DNA from: Multifurca ochricompacta
Taxonomy: Eukaryota > Basidiomycota > Agaricomycetes > Russulales > Russulaceae
DNA: 18,954 nucleotides
Reading direction: 5' to 3'
Assembly: GCA_022496185.1 (NCBI GenBank)
Contig: WTXG01000489.1
Location: forward strand, 1 to 18,954
Shown here: positions 1 to 8,216 of the stretch, piece after piece
How positions within the stretch are numbered: the stretch's first letter is position 1
Layout of the letters: each line of letters begins with the position of its first letter
Translations under genes and position numbers: made by a program
Notes under the pieces: model-generated
Told to the model about the DNA's origin: nothing
What the model saw: the letters and a program-made list of their open reading frames with translations, nothing else
Database searches by the model: none

Positions 1-120
1 TTCTGAGTGTCTCTGATTGCCTTAAGCCTTATGCATCCATCACTATCTGCATTCTGTGCAGTTTTCAATGGTAGTTATCTATATTAGAATGCTCTATCTT
101 ATCTTATCTTTAAGGCACCA

Positions 121-281
121 AAAAGACCGGTCTAGTCCGGTTTTTAGGCAGTCTATCATTGTTGATGGACTGCAGACTGCATGTGTGAAAAATTGGGGCA
201 ACTGCAACTGGTGGTCCGGTTGCCATCAGTCTGGTCTGGTCCAGTTTGCAGTCTTTTTTCGGTCCAATGGACCGGACTTTT
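121..281. repeat. MITE-like short inverted-repeat element
   Basis: The 14 bases at 121-134 and the reverse complement of 268-281 agree at 12 of 14 positions (AAAAG, A or T, CCGGTC, T or C, A). They enclose about 160 bp rich in CCGG, GGTCCGG and TCTGGTC motifs, and an internal hairpin at 148-173 has 11-base arms with one mismatch and a 4-base loop. There is no coding potential. I see no convincing target duplication, so the exact ends are uncertain. The arrangement suggests a small non-autonomous DNA element or a palindromic repeat unit. Confidence 0.45.
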
Positions 282-500
282 AAACACTATGAATTGAATG
301 AGCACACTGCTGTTCATAATTGAACGAACATGTCACCAGCCAGAGATCCAACTTCTCTAACTCTCAAGTCTTGTGAGTTTTGCATGAGTTGTAGATTCGC
401 TTATGCAAGTCTACACACTCTTGCGTCACTCTCGAGGTCGAGAACGTGCTCATGTGCATGGTGGGAAAGTGAAACTGGTGTACAAAGTCTCCAGATTCCA
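282..500. other. 3' flank of copia element C, no gene seen
   Basis: This stretch lies downstream (minus strand) of the C RNase H region. I find no ORF with family features, no LTR resembling the copia-like solo LTRs at 4846-5340 and 5652-6164, and no clear polypurine tract. It is probably the 3' untranslated part of element C, with the 3' LTR diverged, truncated or outside the window. Confidence 0.35.
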
Positions 501-1372
501 GCTCCTTCATTCCAGCACTAGTCCAAATCCAGTTACCATGAGATCAAAAGATGATCTAGGCAGAGACTTTGTAAGGCCATCTGCAGCATCTCTCCAGTGG
601 GAGTTCGCACCAAGTCAATCTGGTGTGATTCTACATACTCCCTAATGGCATGGTACTTTATTGGTATGTGCTTTGATCGCCTTCCTGTGACAGGGTTTAA
701 TGCAAGATCTACTGCACCCTTATTGTCACAATGCAGTTGTATGGGTGAACTAACTTCATATCCCAATTCCTGCATAAAAGGTCCTATACCACACTGCCTG
801 ATTTTGAAGCCTCAGCAAGGCTCATATACTCGGCTTCAGTGGTGGACTGTGCTACTGTCTTCTGCTTCCTGGACACCAGCTAATGGCTCCATTGCAAGGA
901 AAAAGACATAGCCTGAGGTGGAGTGGCGGTCCTCTTGATCTCCCCATGAGGAATCCACATAGCCATGAAGGCCAACTTCACCATTCCCTCCAGAATAGTG
1001 CAACTTGTAGTCTTTGTAGCATTTAGATAGGCTAAGACATACTTTGCTAGTCACATGTGCTGCTGGGAAGGGTTGGAAGCAAATTGGCTAAGGCATGCAA
1101 CAGCAAACTAATGTCAGGTCTGCTTCCAATCTGCACCCAAAGCAGAGACCCCATTAACTGCTGATACCTCTTATATCAGAGGTAGATGCCTGGTCTTCAA
1201 CTTGACCAAATGAACATCCACTGCCAGAGGGTAGAGGAGTATATACTGGGTTGGAATCCCCCATTCCAAACCTCTCAACTATAGAGGATACATAGGCTGT
1301 CTGGTCAATATCCAGCGTCTTGTTAGGACGATCCCTGGTGATGTTAACTCCAAGGTAGACTGGATTTCCCAA
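500..1372 (-). pseudogene. Element C RT C-terminal connection and RNase H (broken)
   Basis: The minus strand 1372-1154 encodes the piece after the RT palm (GNPVYLGVNITRDR, then YVSSIVERFGM), typical of copia Pol just before RNase H. At 1054-836 there is a Y/VDSSWGDQEDRHSTSGYVF block, the copia RNase H signature that carries a catalytic Asp. At 775-533 comes CDNKGAVDLALNP followed by RSKHIPIKYHAIREYV, the last conserved RNase H motif. The three pieces are in different frames or separated by stops, so the domain is dead. A short in-frame tail after 600 ends with a TGA near 500, consistent with the usual end of copia Pol. RNase H would remove the RNA template strand during reverse transcription. 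Confidence 0.85.
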
Positions 1373-1408
1373 GATTGGTCATCTCATATCAGCTAGATAG
1401 AGAGTCCT

Positions 1409-2177
1409 TCAGCCATTGATCTTCTTAGTGGAGGACCCAAGTATAGTGATGTCATCAACATATAAAATGACAAAAAGTGAACCATCCCCCTCTTGGTGAT
1501 GATACACATATACTCCTGCATCAGAGTATGTCCGAGTAAAGCTCAGTTCATTGAGAACTGCATGGAATTGCAAGTTCCATGCTTGGGAAGCTTGTTTGAG
1601 GCCATACAGAGCCTTCTGTAGCCTACAAACTTTGGACTCTTGTCCAGCAACAACAAAACCAACAGGTTGCTCCATATAAATCTCCTCATCCAGATTGCCA
1701 TGTAGGAATGCGATTTGACATCCATTTGGTGGATTTCCCAATCCTCAAGTGCAGCCACACTAACAATAGTCTAAGAGACTCAAATCTGGCGACTGGGGAG
1801 AAAGTTTCGTCAAAGTCCACCCCCTCTATTTGGGTGAACCCTTTTGCTACAAGCCTAGCACAAAAGCATCCATCTGCTTTCAATTTAAAGACCCATTTGG
1901 ACTTTACAGCCTTTCTACCTTCTGGAAGGTCTTCAAGGCACCACACTTTAAGTTTTTCTAAGGCATCAATTTCATATTGACATGCCTCAAGCCAATCACT
2001 GGCATTATCAGACTCCATTGCTTCTTTAAAAGTAAGAGGATCCCTATAAGGCGATCCTGCAGCATTGAGTAGATCCATCTGACCAAGTCTGGAAGAACCC
2101 TGCACAAACTCTGCATTATCCTCGTTGTAGAAGTGAGGATTCAGACGACAATTCCGATTGGGACGTGCAGTATCCAA
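1409..2177 (-). pseudogene. Element C reverse transcriptase (broken)
   Basis: The minus strand 2177-1686 contains DWLEACQYEIDALEK, KSKWVFKLKADG and ARLVAKGFTQIEGVDFDETF, hallmarks of the copia-type RT N-terminal half (RVT_2). A frameshift near 1700-1740 moves the reading into 1741-1409, which holds the LHGNLDEEIYMEQPVGF, CRLQKALYGLKQASQAW and YVDD motifs. YVDD is encoded at 1451-1462 and provides two catalytic aspartates. The fingers and palm are nearly complete in content but split in two, so no active enzyme is expected. Confidence 0.9.
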
Positions 2178-2179
2178 GT

Positions 2180-2573
2180 CTAAATCTTCTTGGATTGCCC
2201 TATCTCGTCATTCAGAGTGTGGACTTGTCCTCTGAAAATTAGGTTGAGGAAGTCTGCCTGCAATCCTTTCTGATTTTCTGATTGCATGGGTTCTTTTGGG
2301 AGGGGAGGATGGTTCCATGATTTGTGATGGAGGGGTCTGATATATAGTCTGAGGGTGTGTGGTGTCCACATTACATGTGGGTGTGGTAGGCTGAGGTGGT
2401 AGTTGAGGAGGTACGATGTCCTCCTGTTCCTCTTCCAGGTCTTCCTCATCTTGAGGAGCCTCAGGAACATGTGTAGCAGTTGCTGGTGGTGGCTGGACTG
2501 AGCCACCAGGTAAAGTAAATGAGCCACCTTCACTAGGTTGCTCTATCAATTTATCTGCTCTGCTGTCCTTCAC
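2180..2573 (-). pseudogene. Element C integrase-RT linker, acidic and proline-rich
   Basis: The frame at 2573-2208 predicts a hydrophilic segment with an acidic run (DEEDLEEEQED) and many Pro-Pro and Thr-Pro pairs, followed by a basic KRTHAIRKSERIAGRLPQ stretch. A low-complexity linker of this kind is usual between copia integrase and RT, and R-x-S-x-R-x-x-x-R-L-P-like motifs are common just before the RT domain. It has no catalytic residues of its own. A frame change near 2180-2210 separates it from the RT part. Confidence 0.7.
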
Positions 2574-2699
2574 AGAGCGGGATGGGAAGGATCTCTCATC
2601 AAATGTAACATCTCTGAAGAGATGAGAGACTGGGTACGACTATCCCAAAGTGTATAGCCCTTAGAAGTGGGCTCATACCCAACAAAGATGCTTCCCTGC

Positions 2700-3507
2700 T
2701 TTGGGATCTAATTACGCGCTTGCCCTCTGGAACATGATAATAGGCTTTGCAACCAAAGACCTTAAAGTACGAGACATCTGGTTTGTTCCCAACCAGAAGC
2801 TCAAGCAGAGTCTTCCACTTATTAGAATGGATGGGAGTTCTGTTATATATATGACATGCTGTTCAACAGCACACTCCCAGAAGCCAAGAGACAGGCCAGC
2901 ATCGTGCAGCATGCTAGTGCCTTTTTCCATAATGGTTCTATTGAACCTCTGGCCCTTCCATTCTGTTGTGGACTATATGGCATCGTAAGTTTATGCTCTA
3001 TGCCAAAATCTTCAAGTGTTGCTTTCAGCGCCTTGTTCACATACTCGCCACCACAATCTGTATGAAGACACTTGATTTTATGATTAAATTTGTTTTCAAG
3101 TAGTGTCTTCAGTTTATTAAAAACTGGTGTAACAGATCTTTAGATTCATTGGAATGATTAAAGCGTATCTGCTGAAGTCGTCCAAGAAGGTGGCAAAGTA
3201 TAGATTCCCTTGTATTGAACTGCACTGCAAGGGCCTATGAGATCACTATGAAGGATCTCAAGGGGGGCTGATGCGCGCTTTGAAGATGGGGGAAATGGAA
3301 GAAATGGGACTTGCCCATTTCACAGCCATAACAGGGCTTGTCTTCCACTTGGCTATTATTAATTCTGAGGCCTTTAACCGCCTCAGGAGCATATCTTTTC
3401 AGGGCTTCTTTAGATATGTGGCCCATTCTTTGATGCCAGATTTCTAGTGAGGCAGATGCAGATGTATGGATACTATTTAGGACGTGTTTGCCTAGTACCC
3501 AATACAA
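2700..3507 (-). pseudogene. Element C pre-integrase zinc domain and integrase core (broken)
   Basis: The minus strand 3507-3235 encodes an HHCC zinc-binding region: IWHQRMGHISKEALKRYA followed by CYGCEMGK. The core follows at 3040-2843 with GIEHKLTMPYSPQQNGRA, the region just before the catalytic Glu. A one-base loss near 2965 puts the Glu-Arg-Phe-Asn-Arg-Thr stretch out of frame. The next frame (2930-2712) continues with MEKGTSMLHDAGLSLGFWE and the ELPS segment. About 130 bases at 3100-3235 contain further breaks. Integrase would join element cDNA to the host chromosome; this copy cannot. Confidence 0.85.
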
Positions 3508-3509
3508 TT

Positions 3510-3850
3510 TGCCAAACTTCCATGCTTCTGCTATAATTTATCGCCATATTTAATTGTTGCCTTCTTATTGTCAAAGAACACAGTTGCCCCTTTTTCTACT
3601 AGGGCACTGGCGGAGAGTATTTTATGTCCTCCAGGCATGTGGAGCACATTGCTCAATTCCAAGTCAAACCTTGATCAGTCCTGATGACCACAGTGCCAAC
3701 TCCACTTGTTTTGACTATGGAGTTGTCACCAGTGATACTTCATGGGTGGTGTCGACTTTATACTATCAAAGTCTTCAAGGTTGGACTGAAATGAGCGTTG
3801 CTCCACTATCAAGCATCCAATAATCTGATTGAGTCCAGATTATAGGTGTG
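3510..3850 (-). pseudogene. Element C aspartic protease region (broken)
   Basis: On the minus strand, 3799-3810 reads Asp-Ser-Gly-Ala within WMLDSGATLISVQP, the active-site motif of retrotransposon aspartic proteases, in the position expected between the Gag zinc knuckle and the integrase. Further on (about 3680-3550) there is SNVLHMPGGHKILSASALV and then VEKGATVFFDNKKATI, the usual C-terminal part of copia protease. Several stops, including one right after VQP, interrupt it. The protease would process the Gag-Pol polyprotein in the virus-like particle. Confidence 0.75.
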
Positions 3851-3917
3851 AACGTAAAGGTGAATGCGAGGTGCTTCTTGCACCTCCTCTATTTTGCCAC
3901 TCCATTAACTATGGTGG

Positions 3918-4840
3918 CTATAGTATGTACATTTTGGGCCTCAGCCCTCTTCTTGTTCCCTGCCTTGCCCTTTTTGGCATTCTCCAGGTCCTTCTTTTCT
4001 TTGCGCAAGCATTGGACTTGTGTCCAGGCTTTTGGCAATAGAAGCAGACCACCCCTTGTGAACCAGGGGCAGCAGCAGGAAGTGGTGATAAATTTTTTTT
4101 TTGTTTGATTTGACAGGTGCAGCCTTGATAGGACTGCACTACCACTTCCCGAGGACCTGCCAGGCGACTCTCCTCATTCAGGAACCTCTGCACAAGGTCT
4201 GAGGAGAAAGACGCTCTGGATCGCCAGAGGCTAGTATGGAGCTGCAATGGCACTGTAGGAGTCAGGGAGAGCTTTCAATAAAATGAAGCTCATCTGGAGG
4301 TCATTGACCTCCATCCGTTTCCCTAAGGGTACTCCTGGCATCCAGGACCTTTTGTAATTGGGTCCTGAATTGCTGTCCTTCATCTAAAAGAAGGACACCA
4401 GGGCAAGCCACAGATTATATGTGGCCATGCTACCTACAGACCATATAGCCGTTCCAACTTATTATACTTCTCACTAAGAGAAGGATAATTGCATCAGAAG
4501 CTACTTGGGAGTAGACTCTTGGGTGACATTTAGAAGAGGAGCCCAATTAGCATTTCCTCTTCAGCCATCCATTCCCTAAGGATGGGTCAATACTTCTTTT
4601 GCATTTCTCCTTCTCCTCCTTGTCCTCTGGGAGCAGGGGCATGTCAGGTAGGGTGAGAATGTGCCTCCTGAGCCTGTTCATCCTCAAAAGGGCATTGAAA
4701 TTGGCAGACCAACCTGCCAGTTGGAGCCATCAAGGCACTCCATCTTGGAGGAGGGAGGGAAGACGATAGAGGATGGCATTTGAGATGTTAAAAAGTTCCT
4801 GGTTCCAAGGAGCAGTTAGAACCAGTGCCCAGGTCTCCTT
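3918..4840 (-). pseudogene. Element C Gag, C-terminal part with zinc knuckle (broken)
   Basis: The frame at 4253-3918 contains CFYCQKPGHKSNAC, a perfect CX2CX4HX4C zinc knuckle for RNA binding, followed by basic residues. Upstream, minus-strand fragments in several frames read like copia Gag: MEVNDLQMSFILLKALPDSY near 4300, and KETWALVLTAPWNQELFN then ISNAILYRLPSLLQ near 4840-4740. Stops separate these fragments. At 4841-4845 the coding sequence is interrupted by a solo LTR and resumes at 5346, which supports the view that the LTR is a later insertion. Confidence 0.7.
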
Positions 4841-5013
4841 AAGAGTGTCGAACAGGCATGGTGCACAGCATACTGACTGTAGGTTTTAGCGGTTAGGCTA
4901 AAAGACAAGTTACTTCAGAGATGGAAGAACTCTATTAACTATACTACACACCTAAAAGACAAGTTCTATATACAGAGTTAGTCTAGAGGTAGTGAAGATA
5001 GTAGAGAGGATGA

Positions 5014-5051
5014 CTTACACTTCAGAGGTAGAAGAAACTCTGAAGTGTAAG
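5014..5051. promoter_or_regulatory. Perfect 14-bp stem-loop next to the TATA box of solo LTR 1
   Basis: The arms CTTACACTTCAGAG (5014-5027) and CTCTGAAGTGTAAG (5038-5051) are exact reverse complements around a 10-base loop. The TATA box of this LTR (TATATAA on the minus strand, 5069-5075) lies 18 bases upstream of the hairpin in the direction of transcription. Transcription would be expected to start within or next to the stem-loop. Confidence 0.75.
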
Positions 5052-5068
5052 AGACAAAACAGACACCC

Positions 5069-5075
5069 TTATATA
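5069..5075 (-). promoter_or_regulatory. TATA box of solo LTR 1
   Basis: The minus strand reads TATATAA here, about 265 bases into the LTR, at the place equivalent to the TATATAA of the second solo LTR (5927-5933). It marks the presumed U3 promoter. Confidence 0.65.
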
Positions 5076-5345
5076 CCTCAAGGGATGGTCTGTGCACACT
5101 GGGAATAAGTCCACAGGTGCTGGACAAGGTCCAAACAATAAACATGAGGGAGAAAGGCCATTGGCCACTACAGAAATCACATGTTACATGATGTATCAGT
5201 CAGCTACTGCAGAATGTGAGAAAGAAAGTAATAATGATAATGTAAAGAGTCCGAAACTCCGGTATCTAATCTAATCTACAAAGTAGCTAATCTAATCACC
5301 TGATGCCTGAAGCATCACTGAACATCTTCTGTGTTCAACAAAGAG

Positions 5346-5651
5346 TGCCACCCCACACTGTGGCACTATGCTTCAGAACCTAAGAAGGTCCCGCCTCTGT
5401 TGTGCAACTTTCTAGGTATAGTAAAAGCTGTCTAGTGCAATCCTGCAACTAGACATAAGCTCTGGTAGACTAGCCAGAGTGTCTAGTGTAATCAGGACTG
5501 GGAGTCATGTCATGGAGGAGCCAACTGCAAGTTCCATTAGAGACAAAGGGGGTATAGCCCTTCCTCTAATGCTGGTGGTGGAGTCCATGATTAAGCCCTA
5601 GATGATTGGGGCCATGACTAAGTAGACTATTAGGTTTCCTCTGGTGGGGCA
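5346..5651 (-). pseudogene. Element C Gag N-terminal region between the two solo LTRs
   Basis: This 306-bp stretch separates the solo LTRs. On the minus strand its end (toward 5346) joins in frame with the Gag fragment beyond solo LTR 1. The remainder is full of stops and gives only short readable runs, so I assign it to Gag by position, not by a recognised domain. It contains a small perfect hairpin (GTGCCAC, 8-base loop, GTGGCAC) near 5345-5366 and a near-repeat of a TGTCTAGTG motif near 5429 and 5480. Confidence 0.45.
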
Positions 5652-5926
5652 TGTTGACACAGGACGTGTCTGGAGATGCTTCAGGCATCTAAGGTTCGCT
5701 TCAGCTGTAGATTAGATTAGATTAGATATCGGAGTATCGGACTTTTTATGTTATCTTTATTACATTTCTTTCTCACCTTACTCAGCTGATTAGTGATGGA
5801 CTTAGTAATGCACAGTAAGCATGTGATATCTCTTTGGCCAATGGCCTTTATCCCTCTCTGTTTATTGTCCGGCACTTGTGGACTTATTCCCAGTGCGCAC
5901 AGACCATTTCCCCTGGGCCCTATGGG

Positions 5927-5984
5927 TATATAAGGGTGTCTGTTTCGTCTCTTTCACTTCAGAGTTCTTCTAACCTCTGAAGTG
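5927..5984 (+). promoter_or_regulatory. TATA box and downstream hairpin of solo LTR 2
   Basis: TATATAA lies at 5927-5933. The arms CACTTCAGAG (5955-5964) and CTCTGAAGTG (5975-5984) are perfect complements around a 10-base loop, 21 bases after the TATA box. The same TATA-hairpin layout occurs in solo LTR 1. Confidence 0.65.
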
Positions 5985-6073
5985 TAAGTTCCCTTTACTC
6001 TACTCTCTCACTACCTATAAGACTAACCTATTATATTAGACTTGTCTTTCTTTAGGTGTGTAGATAGTAATAT

Positions 6074-6112
6074 AGAGTTCTTCTAACCTCTGAAGTACTT
6101 GTCTTTCTTTAG
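6074..6112 (+). repeat. Internal tandem-like duplication in solo LTR 2
   Basis: The 23 bases at 6074-6096 are identical to 5961-5983, and the next 16 bases (6097-6112) are identical to 6040-6055. In the second unit the two motifs are contiguous, while in the first they are about 56 bases apart. A weaker version of the same duplication is visible in solo LTR 1. Confidence 0.8.
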
Positions 6113-6164
6113 CCTCACCGCTACTAACCACAGTCAGTATAACCAGCAGCATGATTGTTTGACA

Positions 6165-6260
6165 GGGCGAACCCCCACAACATGGCAGCGAATACTCCTG
6201 CCCAGAGACAAAACCTTCTAGCTACTATGTAAAGACTATAGTAGTGCAGCCTACTTGTAT
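6165..6260 (-). other. Element C remnant and insertion site of element B
   Basis: About 90 bp remain between the end of solo LTR 2 and the LTR of element B. It is most simply the continuation of element C, cut by B. The five bases 6256-6260 (TGTAT) should be the target duplication of B; the partner copy is outside the window. Confidence 0.4.
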
Positions 6261-6839
6261 TGTCACAGCCAGGTGCTAACTGTGTGCAAGTCAATTCACA
6301 TCAAGGAGGTTAAATCAAGTGTCAATGTTTCTAGGCAATCACCAAGTTGTTCAAGCTCTGTAGGTCGCAGTGGATGCGCGCACAAGTCGAAATTGGACAG
6401 AGACGCGCAGTCCTGTCACTAGATACTGGGGACGAAGACTCCTAAGGCGCGGCTTAGGGGCTCAAGTGGAATCAAGGTTTCTGTCTGATATGGAACACCT
6501 GTATTGGCACAGGAGAACAGACTTGGTCTGTCTCTGTGAACTGGTAGGTCCTTAAATACAGGGATATTGACAGTAATCTAACATAACTATCTAGGCCTAT
6601 GATGACTGATAGGACTGGGTCATAGCTATGTCACAGCTACATCATGGAGGGGTGAGCAGTCTGGGCAAACCAGTGGGAGATGTAGGTGGATAAGGAGAGG
6701 CTACATCATTAGAAGTCATGCTAGTCTAGATGTAAATAAAAAGTGAAGCCTAATATGTATAGGCTTGGAGTGATAAGTGACGAAACACCAAAACGCAAGG
6801 TTGAACACCAAAACACGAAAGTCAAAAATACATGTTACA
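6261..6839 (-). repeat. Element B 3' LTR
   Basis: On the minus strand this 579-bp block starts TGTAACA at 6839 directly after a purine-rich tract, and ends TGTGACA at 6261. These are imperfect inverted ends of the TG...CA type. A TATA-like TATTTAAG is at 6551-6558 (minus). It holds no coding sequence of its own. The matching 5' LTR would be beyond 18954, so identity, age and exact 3' end cannot be checked here. Confidence 0.7.
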
Positions 6840-6840
6840 T

Positions 6841-6852
6841 TACCCCCTCCTT
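6841..6852 (-). other. Element B polypurine tract
   Basis: The minus strand reads AAGGAGGGGGTAA immediately before the TGTAACA start of the B 3' LTR. A purine run at this place is the primer for plus-strand DNA synthesis. Confidence 0.65.
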
Positions 6853-7005
6853 ATGGTTGTGCTTGCCCCCAAGCACCCCTTAGTCACTATGTGTAAGATC
6901 AATAATGCAGGGCGGGGTACAGTGCAGGCGACGACAATGAGGTAGGTAGGTGCTGCCAATACCGCCCACTTGGAGGACGGTGTGTAGTTTGGGGTGCAGG
7001 GCGTA

Positions 7006-7594
7006 TCAGGTGGCTTCTTCTGGGCGCATGTGTTGATTGTTAGTATAAGCATATGTGAGGAATGGGAATAATTGATAATACACGTCCCCCCTTGAGAGGG
7101 CATGAACCGCTAGTTGGATATCTTGATTTGCGCAATCAGCTTGATGGCGCCAATGGGCTAATTCGGAGTGAGCTTGATCCAAGCATCTAGTAGCATAGCG
7201 ATAACGAGAGACCTCGGCCCAAGCACCTGGGTCCTGTAGATCGTCCAGCGCCACACTAACCAGTGGGGTGAATGTCTGCTCTGCCTCGAACAGACGTTGT
7301 TGGAATTGTGTAAGAACTGGGTTTGATCCTCAAGTGAAACACGGATAAGGTTGAGCATAGAGGGGTAGGTAAGTGATTGGCTGTCCCGCTCCCATCGTAA
7401 GGGCAATGCATGGATCAGCATGATGGTACTCAAAAGCCCGCCATCGGGCAACATTGACTCGGCCTTCATAGTCAGAGATGTGGTGGTCAATGTAATTGGG
7501 GGTGTATTCATGATTGTGTTGAAAGGGTGGAGGAGGGGATTCATACTCAGTAGTCACGCGTGCTGCTGCATTAACTTCAGTTACTGTTTGCTCT
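7006..7594 (-). pseudogene. Element B ORF3, C-terminal half
   Basis: This is the continuation of the third ORF of B after element A. Taking 15601-15098, one copy of ACTAC and 7594-7006 gives 1098 bases, exactly 366 codons, in one frame. The half seen here contains a Pro-rich segment, a block with VARWRAFEY and PITYLPLYAQP that resembles a block in ORF3 of element A, and a long helical, charged C-terminal part (AEVSRYRYATRCLDQAHSEL) ending with TGA at 7006-7008. One internal TGA at 7330-7332 interrupts it and is explainable as a CGA to TGA change. There is no zinc knuckle, signal peptide or membrane segment. No known domain is recognised. Confidence 0.7.
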
Positions 7595-7599
7595 ACTAC
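7595..7599. repeat. Target site duplication of element A, left copy (ACTAC)
   Basis: ACTAC directly precedes the TG of the left LTR and is repeated at 15093-15097 directly after the CA of the right LTR. Confidence 0.95.
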
Positions 7600-8197
7600 T
7601 GTTACGACCCCTACCGAGCAACCCCATTTTCTTCACTCTCCCCAATGCAGACCCTTCGTTACCGCCTACGTTACACTTCTTGATCACATCCCCGTCCTGG
7701 GATCCATCACATGCCCTCCTTCCATCCCCGTGACCCAGTTTACGCTTGTTGACGTGTTGCTTGTCCATGTTTGCCTTCTTATCTTTCGTCCTCTTATCTC
7801 TTTATCTCCTTATCTTAAGATCGGACACTTACTTAGTACCCTATCAGAAGCTAGGCTTTACGCCGTCCGCTTTCGTATATTCGGACCCACTTGACCCCGT
7901 TATCTTATCTATAGACGCCCACTAGATTACGTATATAAGTCCACTGTAACTACACTGTAGACTTCAGACTCGACTTATTGAATACATCGGTGCTTGTCTT
8001 CCGGACATCCCTTTGGACGCTTGACTCGATTGCCTCAGTACTTCTGGTACTTTCCGCTCAACATCGTCTCCAAGTACAGCCTTGTTGACTTTGACTCCTC
8101 CCATCCAAACTACAAGGGATCCCATTGGTCCCTTATCCAATCACGAACAAAGCGCTGTCACACAGGTCGTGTGGAACGTCCCGCACCGGACGTAACA
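7600..8197 (+). repeat. Element A 5' LTR
   Basis: This 598-bp LTR runs from TGTTAC to GTAACA, a perfect 6-bp inverted terminus. It differs from the 3' LTR at three positions only: 7606 (G versus A), 8055 (C versus T) and 8139 (A versus G), with no indels. Each difference is a CpG in one copy and TpG or CpA in the other. Confidence 0.97.
7932..7938 (+). promoter_or_regulatory. TATA box of element A 5' LTR
   Basis: TATATAA lies 332 bases into the LTR; the same motif is at 14827-14833 in the 3' LTR. Transcription of element A would start about 25-35 bases downstream, near 7965. Confidence 0.65.
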
Positions 8198-8216
8198 TCA
8201 AGTCGAGTCTCTCACA
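8198..8216 (+). other. Expected primer binding site zone of element A
   Basis: The primer binding site should start within a few bases of the LTR end at 8197. The sequence here (TCAAGTCGAGTCTCTCACA) does not match a tRNA 3' end that I recognise and does not begin with TGG. The nearest TGG is at 8218-8220, inside the presumed Gag start. Priming by an internal tRNA fragment or self-priming is possible but unsupported. Confidence 0.25.

Larger units (their letters stand above)
4841..5345 (-). mobile_element. Solo LTR 1 (minus orientation) with AAGAG target duplication
   Basis: The LTR occupies 4846-5340 (495 bp). On the minus strand it begins TGTTGAACA and ends TGTTCGACA, imperfect terminal inverted repeats (8 of 9). 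It is flanked by perfect 5-bp direct repeats AAGAG at 4841-4845 and 5341-5345. Joining the flanks restores a readable copia Gag frame (ATVWGGTLKETWALV). No internal retrotransposon sequence remains, so it is a solo LTR left by LTR-LTR recombination. It is clearly homologous to the LTR at 5652-6164, which lies in the opposite orientation. Confidence 0.85.
5652..6164 (+). mobile_element. Solo LTR 2 (plus orientation)
   Basis: This 513-bp LTR begins TGTTGACAC and ends TGTTTGACA. Its flanks are GGGCA (5647-5651) and GGGCG (6165-6169), a 4-of-5 target duplication whose one difference is a CpG transition. Large blocks match the reverse complement of solo LTR 1, including the GATGCTTCAGGCATC start, the GATTA repeats, GGCCAATGGCCTTT, the GTGGACTTATTCCCAGTG block, the TATATAA box and the hairpin. 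Homology to solo LTR 1 stops at the terminal GACA, which fixes the 3' boundary. No element body of this family is attached. Confidence 0.75.
500..6255 (-). mobile_element. Element C: degenerate Ty1/copia retrotransposon, interrupted by two solo LTRs
   Basis: Reading the minus strand from about 6255 down to 500 gives the copia order Gag with zinc knuckle, aspartic protease, pre-integrase zinc domain, integrase core, RT with YVDD, then copia-type RNase H. Integrase before RT separates copia from gypsy. Every domain is broken by stops and frameshifts. Two solo LTRs (4846-5340 and 5652-6164) are inserted in the gag part. The upstream end is cut by element B at about 6256-6260, so the 5' LTR of C would lie beyond the right edge of this window; no 3' LTR is recognised. 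It is the oldest layer of the nest. Confidence 0.85.
6261..7599 (-). mobile_element. Element B, 3' fragment (chromovirus split by element A)
   Basis: This piece holds the C-terminal half of the third ORF of B, about 150 bases of 3' untranslated region, the polypurine tract and the 3' LTR. It continues from the minus-strand sequence at 15093-18954. The break coincides with the ACTAC target duplication of element A (7595-7599 and 15093-15097). Confidence 0.85.

Noticed and set aside
4846..5340. First read as the 5' LTR of copia element C because it has the same orientation and lies upstream of Gag.
   Set aside because: Perfect AAGAG repeats flank it on both sides and the Gag frame continues beyond it, so it is an insertion within C.
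6182..6260. ATG followed by an apparent short copia Gag start on the plus strand after the LTR at 5652-6164, suggesting a second full copia element.
   Set aside because: The near target duplication GGGCA/GGGCG and the stop of homology at 6164 fit a solo LTR better. The reading frame closes within about 15 codons.
6370..6555. Short plus-strand ORF of 61 codons.
   Set aside because: It lies wholly inside the non-coding 3' LTR of element B and has no recognisable features.
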